64,000 bases of DNA from Actinomadura rudentiformis. Its GTDB lineage: Bacteria > Actinomycetota > Actinomycetes > Streptosporangiales > Streptosporangiaceae. Under the pieces are notes generated by a model. That model was not told the origin of the DNA and did no database searches. It saw only the letters and a program-made list of their open reading frames with translations. The stretch lies in the NCBI RefSeq assembly GCF_008923185.1, contig NZ_WBMT01000032.1, positions 55,710 to 119,709 of the forward strand. The letters are read 5' to 3'. Position numbers and translations under genes: made by a program. Every line of letters starts with the position of its first letter. The stretch's first letter is position 1. Positions 17,820 to 25,552 of the stretch are shown one piece after another.

Positions 17820-18557
17820 TCAGGTGAACCGGCGCCCCTCGTCCCGCCGGTAGGCCCAGACCGCCAGGGCACCGGTGGCGGCGATCCACACGCCGAGCAT
17901 GACCATGGCGGTGGGGTTGATCCGGTAGTCCCCGACCGCGGCCCAGACCAGCTCCACGGCGCCCCGGGTCGGCAGATACGGAGCCACCGTCTCCACGAAT
18001 TCGGGTGCCTCGCCGGGCGGGCCGAGGAGCCCCCCGCCGAAGGCGAGCGGGAAGAACACGATCTGGGTGAGCGCCAGCGCCGCCTTGCCGGGCAGCGAGT
18101 AGCCGATCGCCAGGCCCAGCAGGACGAAGGGCACCGCCGCGACGACCAGGGCACCGAGGGTGGCGGCGAGCTCGCCGGGGGAGAGCGTCGCCGGAGTGGC
18201 CACCGCGGCGACGATCACCACCGACAGCAGGGACATCGCCATGAAGGCGAACCCGCAGAGGATCCGGCCGGCGAACCGCGGCCAGGGCCCGGCGGGCAGC
18301 GTCCGGGTGTAGGCGTCCCAGGGCTGGGCCCGATCCTCGGCGACGCCCACCCCGTACTGGAACAGGAAGCTCATCATGAGGGCGAACGTCACCACCGAGG
18401 CCGCGGCCTGCGTGGCCTCCGCCGGGTCGTCCCGGGTGAACGGAACCACGAAGAACACCATCACCGCCACGGGGAAGAACACGTTGCCGATGACGGCGAT
18501 GGGGATCCGGGCAGTCTCCAGAAACTGGTACTTCGCGTGCGTGGCCACGAGATGCAT
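17820..18557 (-). CDS. ABC-2 type transporter permease
   Basis: The 245-residue membrane protein has about six hydrophobic segments in the ABC-2 pattern (for example IPIAVIGNVFFPVAVMVFFVV and GLAIGYSLPGKAALALTQIVF). GGAAGGAA precedes the ATG. It forms the membrane part of an exporter with the ATPase encoded just upstream. In this RiPP cluster the cargo is likely the modified peptide, for secretion, self-resistance or both. Confidence 0.9.
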   Translation of the reverse strand: MHLVATHAKYQFLETARIPIAVIGNVFFPVAVMVFFVVPFTRDDPAEATQAAASVVTFALMMSFLFQYGVGVAEDRAQPWDAYTRTLPAGPWPRFAGRILCGFAFMAMSLLSVVIVAAVATPATLSPGELAATLGALVVAAVPFVLLGLAIGYSLPGKAALALTQIVFFPLAFGGGLLGPPGEAPEFVETVAPYLPTRGAVELVWAAVGDYRINPTAMVMLGVWIAATGALAVWAYRRDEGRRFT

Positions 18558-18603
18558 CGCAGGTTCCTTCCTCCCCCGGCGATCCTCCGGGACTCCTGCA
18601 GGC

Positions 18604-19497
18604 TCAGACCGCCGCCGAGTCGGCGCCGACCGAGGTGGTGATGGACAGGAACGCCTCTTCCAGAGACGTCGTCTTGATCTCCAGATCCGAGAAGGCCACT
18701 CCGGTGGCCACCAGATCGCGGACGAGCTGGTCGGCGTCGGCGGTGAGCAGGCTGGCGCGCGCACCCTCGCGCTCCACGCCGAGGAGCCCGGGCAGGGGCG
18801 GGACCTCGTCGAGCTGGACGTTCACGCGCCGGACGCCGACCATGGCCCGCACCGATTCGACGGTGTCGTCGGTCAGGATCCGGCCGTCTCCCATGACGAT
18901 GACCCGCTCGGCCAGCGCCTCGACCTCCTCCAGGTAATGGCTGGTGAGCAGCACCGTCCCGCCGCCGGCGTGGTACGCCTTGATGCTCTGCCACAGGGCG
19001 TGCCGGGCCTCCACGTCCAGCCCGGTCGTCGGCTCGTCCAGGAACACCATCCGCGGGCGGCCGGCGAACGCCAGGGCCACGGCGAGCCGTCGCTTCTGCC
19101 CACCCGAGAGCCCGCCGGTCTGGCGCCGTTCCAGCCCGTCGAGGCCGAGGCGGCCGAGCAGTTCGTCCCGGTCCTCGGGGTCCGGGAAGTGCGCGGCGAC
19201 GTAGTCGTAGCACTCGGCGACCCGCAGTGTCGCGGGCAGGCTCGTCTCCTGCGGAGTGACACCGATGGCACGGCGGTTCGCCGGGGAACGCGGATCCCCG
19301 CCGAAGAGCTCGACCGTGCCGGCGGTGGGGCGGCGCAGCCCGACCAGCATGTTGATCAAGGTGCTCTTGCCGGCGCCGTTGGGCCCCAGCAGGCCGACCA
19401 GCTCTCCCGCGCGGACGTCCACCGAGACCTGGTCGACGGCCACGACCTCGCCATAACGGCGGGTGGCTCCGGAGGCCCGGGCAAGCGTTTCGGCCAT
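18604..19497 (-). CDS. ABC transporter ATP-binding protein
   Basis: The 297-residue ATPase has Walker A GPNGAGKST at 38-46, signature LSGGQKRR, and Walker B MVFLDEPTTGLD. The DrrA-like layout pairs it with the ABC-2 permease 46 bases downstream. It is the first gene of the eight-gene minus-strand RiPP operon. The start is an ATG with AAGGAGCC upstream. Its promoter must lie in the 244-bp divergent region shared with the precursor genes. Confidence 0.93.
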   Translation of the reverse strand: MAETLARASGATRRYGEVVAVDQVSVDVRAGELVGLLGPNGAGKSTLINMLVGLRRPTAGTVELFGGDPRSPANRRAIGVTPQETSLPATLRVAECYDYVAAHFPDPEDRDELLGRLGLDGLERRQTGGLSGGQKRRLAVALAFAGRPRMVFLDEPTTGLDVEARHALWQSIKAYHAGGGTVLLTSHYLEEVEALAERVIVMGDGRILTDDTVESVRAMVGVRRVNVQLDEVPPLPGLLGVEREGARASLLTADADQLVRDLVATGVAFSDLEIKTTSLEEAFLSITTSVGADSAAV

Positions 19498-19636
19498 GGC
19501 AGGCTCCTTCGGTTCTCGACGGCCATCCATTTCCCAAGGAATGTTTTCTTGTAAAACTCCTACGGGGTCAGCCGCTAAACCAAGTAGAACAGCGGCAGCA
19601 AATCCGGTCGATACCCCGCATCGCGATTCCAGTGAA

Positions 19637-19703
19637 CTGACAGCGGGTTGAGAGCGAAATGCTAGTGCCACGTCCCAGCGCTGACAGTGGCCGGTGTCAT
19701 GCT
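19637..19703 (+). promoter_or_regulatory. candidate SARP operator and promoter of the precursor operon
   Basis: Heptads CTGACAG (19637), TTGAGAG (19648), ATGCTAG (19659) and CTGACAG (19681) begin at an 11-bp period, with one skipped step at 19670. SARP regulators bind direct heptads at 11- or 22-bp spacing just upstream of the -10 box. A weak -10-like CATGCT lies at 19698-19703, about 40 bp before the first precursor start. A SARP gene is 3 kb away. The pattern is visible; binding is inferred. Confidence 0.55.
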
Positions 19704-19741
19704 TCCGGACAACGCCGGAAAACTCAGGGAAGGAGCGGTTC

Positions 19742-19924
19742 ATGCGTCAGGAAAAGCAAGACCACACGCTCTCGGTGCTCAAGGACGAGCTGGGCCTCCT
19801 GGAGGCTGAGACCTTCGAGATCCGCGACCACAACGACGTCGTGGAGGAGCTCGCCGGCACCACCAGCTGCACCAGCACGACGAGCAGTTGCACCAGCAGC
19901 AGCGGCACCAGCTGTTGCGACTAG
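19742..19924 (+). CDS. RiPP precursor peptide 1, thiopeptide/TOMM type
   Basis: The 60-residue peptide has a leader of about 39 residues containing LEAETFEI (20-27) and ending in EELAG. The C-terminal core of about 21 residues (40-60) consists only of Ser, Thr and Cys plus Gly55 and Asp60. Cysteines are at 43, 50, 58 and 59. AAGGAG stands upstream of the ATG at 19742. The leader motif resembles thiopeptide leaders (LExxxFEISDY). The core is the likely substrate of the YcaO, SagB and LanB enzymes encoded around it. I do not recognise the product. Confidence 0.85.
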   Translation: MRQEKQDHTLSVLKDELGLLEAETFEIRDHNDVVEELAGTTSCTSTTSSCTSSSGTSCCD

Positions 19925-19970
19925 CCCGCCATAACGGCGAACCGTGCCACGGACGCCTCAACACACAAGG

Positions 19971-20003
19971 AGCGACGAGGAGCAACGAGGAGCAACGAGG
20001 AGC
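19971..20003 (+). repeat. 10-bp tandem repeat carrying Shine-Dalgarno-like GAGGAG
   Basis: The unit AGCRACGAGG is present at 19971, 19981 and 19991, followed by a partial AGCA. Each junction makes GAGGAG, a ribosome-binding-like sequence, directly before the GTG start of precursor 2 at 20010. The repeat may raise or vary ribosome loading; that is inference. Confidence 0.6.
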
Positions 20004-20009
20004 ACAGCC

Positions 20010-20192
20010 GTGAACGAGACCGACGACAGCGGTACTAGATCCCTACTCCTGGAGGACCTCGGCCTGCTGGAGGCCGAGACCTTCGAAGTCCGCGACCACT
20101 CCGACGTCGCGGAGGAGCTGGCCGGCACCTGCAGCTGCACCAGCACCACGAGCAGCTGCAGCAGCAGTAGCGGCACCAGCTGCTGCGACTAG
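20010..20192 (+). CDS. RiPP precursor peptide 2, thiopeptide/TOMM type
   Basis: The 60-residue peptide starts at GTG, with LEAETFEV at 20-27 and EELAG at 35-39. The core, residues 40-60, has cysteines at 41, 43, 50, 58 and 59; everything else is Ser or Thr except Gly55 and Asp60. It is the closest relative of precursor 1, differing in the core mainly by a Thr-to-Cys change at 41. It lies 85 bases after precursor 1. The array arose by tandem duplication. Confidence 0.85.
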   Translation: MNETDDSGTRSLLLEDLGLLEAETFEVRDHSDVAEELAGTCSCTSTTSSCSSSSGTSCCD

Positions 20193-20242
20193 GCGGTATC
20201 CGGCACCTCGACCCACTGAGACAGAGGAAGGAGCGCCAAGCC

Positions 20243-20425
20243 GTGAGCGACACCGACGAGGACCGCGGTACCCACACCGTCCTCCAGGCGGAGCTGGGCC
20301 TGCTGGAGGCCGAGACCTTCGAGATCAGTGACTACGTCGAGACCATCGAGGAGGTTGCGGGCACCACGAGCTGCACCAGCACATGCAGCAGCTGCAGCAG
20401 CAGTAGCAGCACCAGCTGCTCCTGA
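20243..20425 (+). CDS. RiPP precursor peptide 3, thiopeptide/TOMM type
   Basis: The 60-residue peptide starts at GTG after GGAAGGAG. LEAETFEI is at 21-28 and is followed by SDY, the form best known from thiopeptide leaders. The core begins after EEVAG and contains only Ser, Thr and Cys, with cysteines at 44, 48, 51 and 59. It lacks the Gly55 and Cys-Cys-Asp end of precursors 1 and 2, so its product should differ in ring positions. Confidence 0.85.
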   Translation: MSDTDEDRGTHTVLQAELGLLEAETFEISDYVETIEEVAGTTSCTSTCSSCSSSSSTSCS

Positions 20426-20498
20426 CCTGGCGGCGACCGACGACCGCGGGCAAACGAGAAACGAAATCACTCACGGACCCACGGAAGGGAGTGAAGCG

Positions 20499-20672
20499 AT
20501 GAGCGCCGACCTTGTCGATCTCCGGAACGACCTCGAGCTTCTCGAGGCGGAGACCTTTGAGATCCTCGACTACGAGGAGGCCCCCGAAGTGCTGGCGGAC
20601 TGCTGTAGCACCAGCAGCTGCAGCACCAGCAGCAGCACGACCAGCTGCACCAGCACCGCGAGCTGCGCGTAG
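20499..20672 (+). CDS. RiPP precursor peptide 4, thiopeptide/TOMM type
   Basis: The 57-residue peptide starts MSADLVDLRN after GGAAGGGAG. LEAETFEI lies at 15-22. The core follows EVLA at about 30-33 and has Cys at 35, 36, 41, 50 and 56; the rest is Ser and Thr except Asp34 and the two alanines near the end. Its last 14 residues are identical to those of precursor 5, so these two form a second subfamily. Confidence 0.83.
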   Translation: MSADLVDLRNDLELLEAETFEILDYEEAPEVLADCCSTSSCSTSSSTTSCTSTASCA

Positions 20673-20685
20673 GGGAGTGGCTGGC

Positions 20686-20904
20686 ATGGCGCACGCGAAG
20701 GACGGCGAGCCGCTGTCGGAGCTGCATGCCGGGATGGCGATGCTCGAAGCGGAGACGTTCGAGATCCATGATCACGTCGAGGCCACCGAAGACCTCCTCG
20801 GCTGGACGAGCTGCGATTGCAGCACGAGCACCGGCTCCAGTACGAGCAGCACGAGCACCAGCAGCAGCACCACGAGCTGTACCAGCACCGCAAGCTGTGC
20901 GTAG
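20686..20904 (+). CDS. RiPP precursor peptide 5, longest core
   Basis: The 72-residue peptide starts 13 bases after precursor 4 stops. LEAETFEI is at 20-27 and the leader probably ends near LLGW (37-40). The core of about 32 residues is much longer than in the others, with cysteines only at 43, 45, 65 and 71 and a central run of Ser and Thr. The last 14 residues match precursor 4. A short GGGGAG lies upstream. The boundary around Trp40 is uncertain. Confidence 0.82.
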   Translation: MAHAKDGEPLSELHAGMAMLEAETFEIHDHVEATEDLLGWTSCDCSTSTGSSTSSTSTSSSTTSCTSTASCA

Positions 20905-20972
20905 CAGGCCGCCGAGCGGGTCGCCGTGGTACGGCCCGCTCGGCTCACGTCCGCATGCAGGAGAGGTTGAGC

Positions 20973-22934
20973 GTGGCAACAGCGACCGTGCCGAGGAACG
21001 TCCAGAAGACCGTCGACGCCATCTCGTCTCGCGAACAGGACCGGGCGCGTGTCGAGCGGTTCCTCGATGAGCGGGTGACCCTGGCGGGTGGGGAGATCAG
21101 GCCACAGGTCGCCGTGCTCGGCGCGTTCGACGTGTTCGACGGTGACCGGAATCGCGCCGACACCCGGTCATATCCGGTGTCATATCCGGTCCATCTGACC
21201 CAGAGCGCCGTGCTGTTCGGGCCGTCCGCGTCGGAGCCCGCAGCCGGATCTCCGTGCCCGGAGTGCCTTGCGCGACGCTGGCAGCGATTGCAGAGCACCG
21301 AGGAACGGGAGGCCCTGGAGAGCGGCCGTGCCGTCCACGCCGTCGCCGGTTCGCCCTATCTCACCTCCGACGCGCTGGAGATGATGTGGCACCTGTATGC
21401 GCGGCTCGCCACCGCGCGGCCACCGGTGAGTGAACGCCTGCCGTTCGTTCACGAGCTGCGGCTGGACTCCCTCGGGGTGCGGCGTTTCAGGCTCATGGCG
21501 GACCCGGACTGCCCCTCGTGCGGGCGGTCGCGCCCGGGTGACCGCGAGGCCGCCCGGCTCGACTTCGTCGACCGCGCCAAGCGCGCACCCGACAGTTACC
21601 ATCTGCGCGCGGCCACTGATGTCCCGCTGCCACTGGACGCGCTGATCAATCCGATCTGCGGGGTGCTGGGGCGGTCGGCCCACTACGACGTGACGAGCCC
21701 GACCACCGCGCCGGTCAACGGCCAGATGAAGCTGCGCATCGCGGAGCGCCTCTTCGACGTGCACTGGAGCGGGCACGCGGACTCATACGACGAAAGCCTG
21801 GCCTGTGGCGTGTTCGAGGGCCTGGAGCGCTATGCGGGCGGCCAGCGGCGAGGGCTCGACCATGTCGTCGTCGACTCCTACGACAGGCTGGGCTCCGACG
21901 CGCTGGACCCCCGCGAATGCGGCCTGTACGACGACGAGGTCTACCGTTCCGACCCCGACTTCACGGCGTTCGCGCCCGACCGGCCGATCTCTTGGGTGTG
22001 GGGATACTCGCTCCGGGACGAGCGTCCCGTCCTCGTCCCGGAACGCATCTCGTACTACATGGAGCGGCGCGTCGGTGACGGGGACTTCGTCCACGAATGT
22101 TCCAACGGCTGTGCCGGCGGCGGATGCGTGGAGGAGGCCGTCCTGTTCGGCATGCTGGAGTTGATCGAGCGAGACGCCTTCCTGCTCGCCTGGTACGGCA
22201 AGGCACGGCTGCCCGAGATCCTCCCCGAGAGCGTCGGCGATCCGGCGGCGCGGATCATGATGGACCGGATGCGGATGCACGGATACGACGTCCGGCTCTT
22301 CGACAACCGGGTGGACCTCCCGGTCCCGGTCGTCACGGCCGTCGCCCGGCGCCGCGACGGCGGGCTGGGCACCCTGTGCTTCGCCGCGGGCGCCGGCCTC
22401 GATCCCGCGGGAGCGGTGCGCGCCGCCCTCTGCGAGATCGCCTCCTACATCCCTTCGCTGCCTGAACGGGTCAACCGGCTCCGCGACGAGCTCGCCGGGA
22501 TGGCGGTGGACTTCGCCAAGGTCTCGCACCTGACCCACCACGCGGCCCTGTTCGGCTTGCCGGAGATGGAGCGCCATGCCAGGTTCTTCCTCGCCGAGCG
22601 GACCGGCCAGGCGATGACCGACCTCTACCGTGAGTGGGAGCGGTTCCGTCCCCAGACCCTGAATCTCCTCGACGACCTGCGTTTCTGCCGCGACCTGCTC
22701 ATCGGCGCGGGTTTCGACGTCATCGTGGTCGAGCAGACCTGCCCGGAACAGGCGGCCGCCGGGCTCCGCAACGTCTGCGTGATCGTGCCGGGCCTGCTCC
22801 CCATCGACTTCGGTTGGCACAAGCAGCGTGCCCTCCACATGCCGCGCATGCGGACGGCGTTCCGGCGGGCGGGCTGGCGGAGCACGGATCTGGAGGAGGG
22901 GGACCTCCATCGGGTTCCGCATCCCTTTCCCTGA
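20973..22934 (+). CDS. YcaO cyclodehydratase (second copy)
   Basis: The 653-residue protein is a paralog of the YcaO at 13438-15378. It has the zinc tetrad Cys95, Cys98, Cys180 and Cys183, the core GLERYAGGQ, NGCAGGGCVEEAVLFGMLEL then IERDAFLLAWYGKARLPE, and the same PHPFP end. The GTG at 20973 is chosen because GGAGAGG precedes it. It is the last gene of the precursor operon. Two full YcaO enzymes suggest divided labour, such as Cys versus Ser/Thr, or different precursors. That is inference. Confidence 0.92.
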   Translation: MATATVPRNVQKTVDAISSREQDRARVERFLDERVTLAGGEIRPQVAVLGAFDVFDGDRNRADTRSYPVSYPVHLTQSAVLFGPSASEPAAGSPCPECLARRWQRLQSTEEREALESGRAVHAVAGSPYLTSDALEMMWHLYARLATARPPVSERLPFVHELRLDSLGVRRFRLMADPDCPSCGRSRPGDREAARLDFVDRAKRAPDSYHLRAATDVPLPLDALINPICGVLGRSAHYDVTSPTTAPVNGQMKLRIAERLFDVHWSGHADSYDESLACGVFEGLERYAGGQRRGLDHVVVDSYDRLGSDALDPRECGLYDDEVYRSDPDFTAFAPDRPISWVWGYSLRDERPVLVPERISYYMERRVGDGDFVHECSNGCAGGGCVEEAVLFGMLELIERDAFLLAWYGKARLPEILPESVGDPAARIMMDRMRMHGYDVRLFDNRVDLPVPVVTAVARRRDGGLGTLCFAAGAGLDPAGAVRAALCEIASYIPSLPERVNRLRDELAGMAVDFAKVSHLTHHAALFGLPEMERHARFFLAERTGQAMTDLYREWERFRPQTLNLLDDLRFCRDLLIGAGFDVIVVEQTCPEQAAAGLRNVCVIVPGLLPIDFGWHKQRALHMPRMRTAFRRAGWRSTDLEEGDLHRVPHPFP

Positions 22935-22989
22935 TCTGGCACCGAGCGCGAGACACGCCACCTTGAGACATGCCACCTCGAGACGTGCT

Positions 22990-24861
22990 CTAGCGCGCCA
23001 CCGTGGTGCCGGCGACGCGTGGAGTCTCACCGTCGGCCCTCAGTTCGCGGGCATAGGAGCGCAGGAGCGGCGGCATGGAGAACCGGTCGAGGTCGAGGCC
23101 CTGGAGGAGCCCGGCTTCGAACAGTTCCTCCAGGAGCTCCTCGGCGTGCCGCGATCGGGTACCGGTCAGGCGTGCGACGTCCTCGACGCTGAAGACCGGC
23201 CCGGTGCGTGCCTCGGCGATGGCGTTGAGCAGGCGCCTGGCTTCCGGGCCGAGCCGTTCCGAGGACAGGTCGAACGCCCGGCGCACCGAGATCCTCGGCC
23301 GCCTTCCCACCGACAAACGCCCCAGGGGGTCCGCCGCGATCCAGCTCACGAACTCCCCGAGGCTCTGTCCCGGGCGGCTGGTGAACTTGGCCGCGGCGAT
23401 CCGCAGCGCCAGCGGCAGGCCGCCGCAGATCTCGGCGAGCGTGACCGCGGCCGCCCGGTTCCGGTCCACCGTCATCCGGCCCAGCAGTCCGGCCAGCAGT
23501 TCCAGCGAGCCGTCCACCGGCAGCGCGTCGAGTTGGTGCGAGCGCAGCCGCCACCGGGCCGTCAGCTCGGCCAGGTTCGTCCTGCTCGTCACCAGCACCG
23601 CCATGCCGGCGCTCCCCGGCAGCAGCGGCTCGACGTGCCGGGCGTCCACCGCGTCGTCGAGCAGCAGGAGGATGCGCCGGTCCACCAGCGCGGTTCGGAA
23701 GGCGGCCTGCCGCTCGGCCTGCCCCTCGGGGATGGCGGGGCGCCGCAGTCCTGCGAAGACCAGCAACTCGCCCAGCAGCTCCTGCGGGGGGCGCGGCCGG
23801 CCGCTGTCGTCGCTGAGCCGCAGATACCACTGCCCTTCCGGGAAGAGGTCCGCGACATCGTAGGCGACGCGCAGTGCCAGGGCCGATTTGCCCACTCCGG
23901 GGGCTCCGCGGATCACCGTCACCACGGCCGATTCCTGGTCGGCGACGCGGGTCAGCTCGTCGGCGATCCGGGACGCGATCTTGCTGTGCCCGACGAAGCC
24001 GCGGTCGGGCGGAGGCAGCCGGCAGGACGGCCCCAGGGACCGTGCCGCCGGGCGCGGCGACACCCGTGCCGGATCGGCGGCCTTGTCGGGTGCCGGGTCG
24101 GACACCGGAAGCTCGCCCTTCAGGATGGCCAGTTCCATCCGCTGCAGGCCGGGCCCGGGATCCACGCCGAGCTGCTCCAGCAGGATGCCCTTGATCTTCC
24201 GGTACGCGGCCAGGGCCTCGGACTGGCGTCCCGCCCGGTACAGCGCCTCCATCAGCTGCTCCCAGTACCGTTCCCGGTGCGGGTGGGCGGCGGTCAGGCC
24301 GTGCAGCTCGGCGGTGAGACTGCGATGGCGGCCGAGGGAGAGCTCGATGTCGATCCGGCGCTCGCAGGCCCCCAGCCACTCCTCGGTCAGCTTCGGGACC
24401 TCTTCCCGGTGCAGCACGTCCGAGGGAATGTTGGCCAGGGCGGGGCCACGCCACAGGGCGAGCGCCTCCTGGAGGCGCAGCGACTCCTCCAGATCGCCGG
24501 CACCGCGTCTGGCGCGTTCCAGCAGCTGGCGGAAGCGCAGCAGATCCAAGGTCTCCGGGCTCGCCTCCAAGGTGTAGCCGCTCGGCAGCGTCAGGATCGG
24601 GTTGCCGGGCACTCCATTGGCGTGCAGGGTCTGGCGTGACCGCATCACGTACGTCTGGAGGCTGGAACGTGGATTGCGCGGAGCGCGCGGGTTCTCCTCG
24701 CCCCACACGATCTCGATGAGGCGCTCGTTGGAGAGGAACTCGTTCGCGTGCAGCAGGAGTGCCGCCAGCACGACGCTCGGCTTGGTGGCCGGCAGCGCGA
24801 ACGTGTGCCTGCCGTTTGCGATCTCCACTGATCCCAGCAGCCTGAATTGCGCGGTCACCAT
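22990..24861 (-). CDS. SARP-family regulator with NB-ARC ATPase domain
   Basis: The 623-residue protein has an N-terminal OmpR-like winged helix (about 1-97), a bacterial transcriptional activation domain (100-245), and an NB-ARC/STAND ATPase with P-loop GAPGVGKS at 319-326. It lacks the C-terminal TPR array of full AfsR. SARPs activate secondary-metabolite operons by binding direct heptads near the -35 region. It is convergent with the second YcaO gene. It is the prime candidate for activating the precursor and modification operons through the site at 19637-19687. Confidence 0.9.
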   Translation of the reverse strand: MVTAQFRLLGSVEIANGRHTFALPATKPSVVLAALLLHANEFLSNERLIEIVWGEENPRAPRNPRSSLQTYVMRSRQTLHANGVPGNPILTLPSGYTLEASPETLDLLRFRQLLERARRGAGDLEESLRLQEALALWRGPALANIPSDVLHREEVPKLTEEWLGACERRIDIELSLGRHRSLTAELHGLTAAHPHRERYWEQLMEALYRAGRQSEALAAYRKIKGILLEQLGVDPGPGLQRMELAILKGELPVSDPAPDKAADPARVSPRPAARSLGPSCRLPPPDRGFVGHSKIASRIADELTRVADQESAVVTVIRGAPGVGKSALALRVAYDVADLFPEGQWYLRLSDDSGRPRPPQELLGELLVFAGLRRPAIPEGQAERQAAFRTALVDRRILLLLDDAVDARHVEPLLPGSAGMAVLVTSRTNLAELTARWRLRSHQLDALPVDGSLELLAGLLGRMTVDRNRAAAVTLAEICGGLPLALRIAAAKFTSRPGQSLGEFVSWIAADPLGRLSVGRRPRISVRRAFDLSSERLGPEARRLLNAIAEARTGPVFSVEDVARLTGTRSRHAEELLEELFEAGLLQGLDLDRFSMPPLLRSYARELRADGETPRVAGTTVAR

Positions 24862-24966
24862 GACTCCCGACCGGACCAGAGTCCAGGGTCCTTGTTCCGA
24901 GTGTCCATGACCAAATCGACCAATGGTACTGTCCGAAGGTGGAATATCGGTCGGTTGCCAGGGCCG

Positions 24967-25533
24967 CTATCCGGTCGCGCCCGTCCCCGAACCCTCGCCG
25001 TTGAGGCGCAGCCACAACACCGCGAGCTCCATGCGGCTGGTGCAGCCGCTCTTGGTCAGGACCCGCGTGACGTGCTTCTTCACGGTGCTGACGGAGATGT
25101 CCATCAGGTCGGCGATCTGGCCGTTGCTGAGCCCGGCCGCGACGAGCTCGGTGACCTGCGCCTCCCGCGGGGTCAACGGAGGCCGTACGGCCCTGCTGGC
25201 GTCGGCGAGGTCTCTGGCCAGCGGGGCCAGGTGCCGGCCGAGCAGTTCCATGATCGCCTGTTGGCGGGCCCCGATCGCGAGGTTCGCAGTCTCCTCGCCG
25301 TTCGCCGATGATCCCGTTCGGTCACACCTGAGCGTGGCCGTGCCGGCCCAGCCGAAGTGTTTCGAGAGCGCCCGTTGAAGCCGTTCGCGGAACTCCTCGG
25401 TGTCGTGGGCTCCGAGAACGTCGTCCAGTACGCCCAGCATCCCTTTGTAGTCCGCGGGTTCGAGTGGGTCTGCGGGCGAGGGCGGCCCTGTCGGGTCCGC
25501 AGGGGCCGATGGCCGACTGTGCCTCTCGAACAT
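24967..25533 (-). CDS. LuxR-type DNA-binding regulator 1
   Basis: The 188-residue protein ends in a LuxR/GerE helix-turn-helix (LTPREAQVTELVAAGLSNGQ, then IADLMDISVSTVKKHV). The N-terminal part has no receiver or autoinducer domain I recognise, but shares the EPADYxxxxxVLxxxxxxH pattern with the neighbouring regulator. GAAGGA precedes the ATG. It follows the second LuxR gene by 19 bases, so both are probably co-transcribed and arose by duplication. Confidence 0.87.
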   Translation of the reverse strand: MFERHSRPSAPADPTGPPSPADPLEPADYKGMLGVLDDVLGAHDTEEFRERLQRALSKHFGWAGTATLRCDRTGSSANGEETANLAIGARQQAIMELLGRHLAPLARDLADASRAVRPPLTPREAQVTELVAAGLSNGQIADLMDISVSTVKKHVTRVLTKSGCTSRMELAVLWLRLNGEGSGTGATG

Positions 25534-25552
25534 GATTCCTTCGTCACGCCTG

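Noticed and set aside
20325..20687. Long minus-strand frames rich in Cys, Ser and Trp opposite the precursor genes
   Set aside because: They are antisense images of the repetitive Ser/Thr/Cys codons; they lack starts with ribosome sites and have no independent conservation.
22935..22989. Direct repeats GCCACCTYGAGACRT between convergent genes
   Set aside because: Two short copies only, with no hairpin or coding role visible; recorded as probably incidental.
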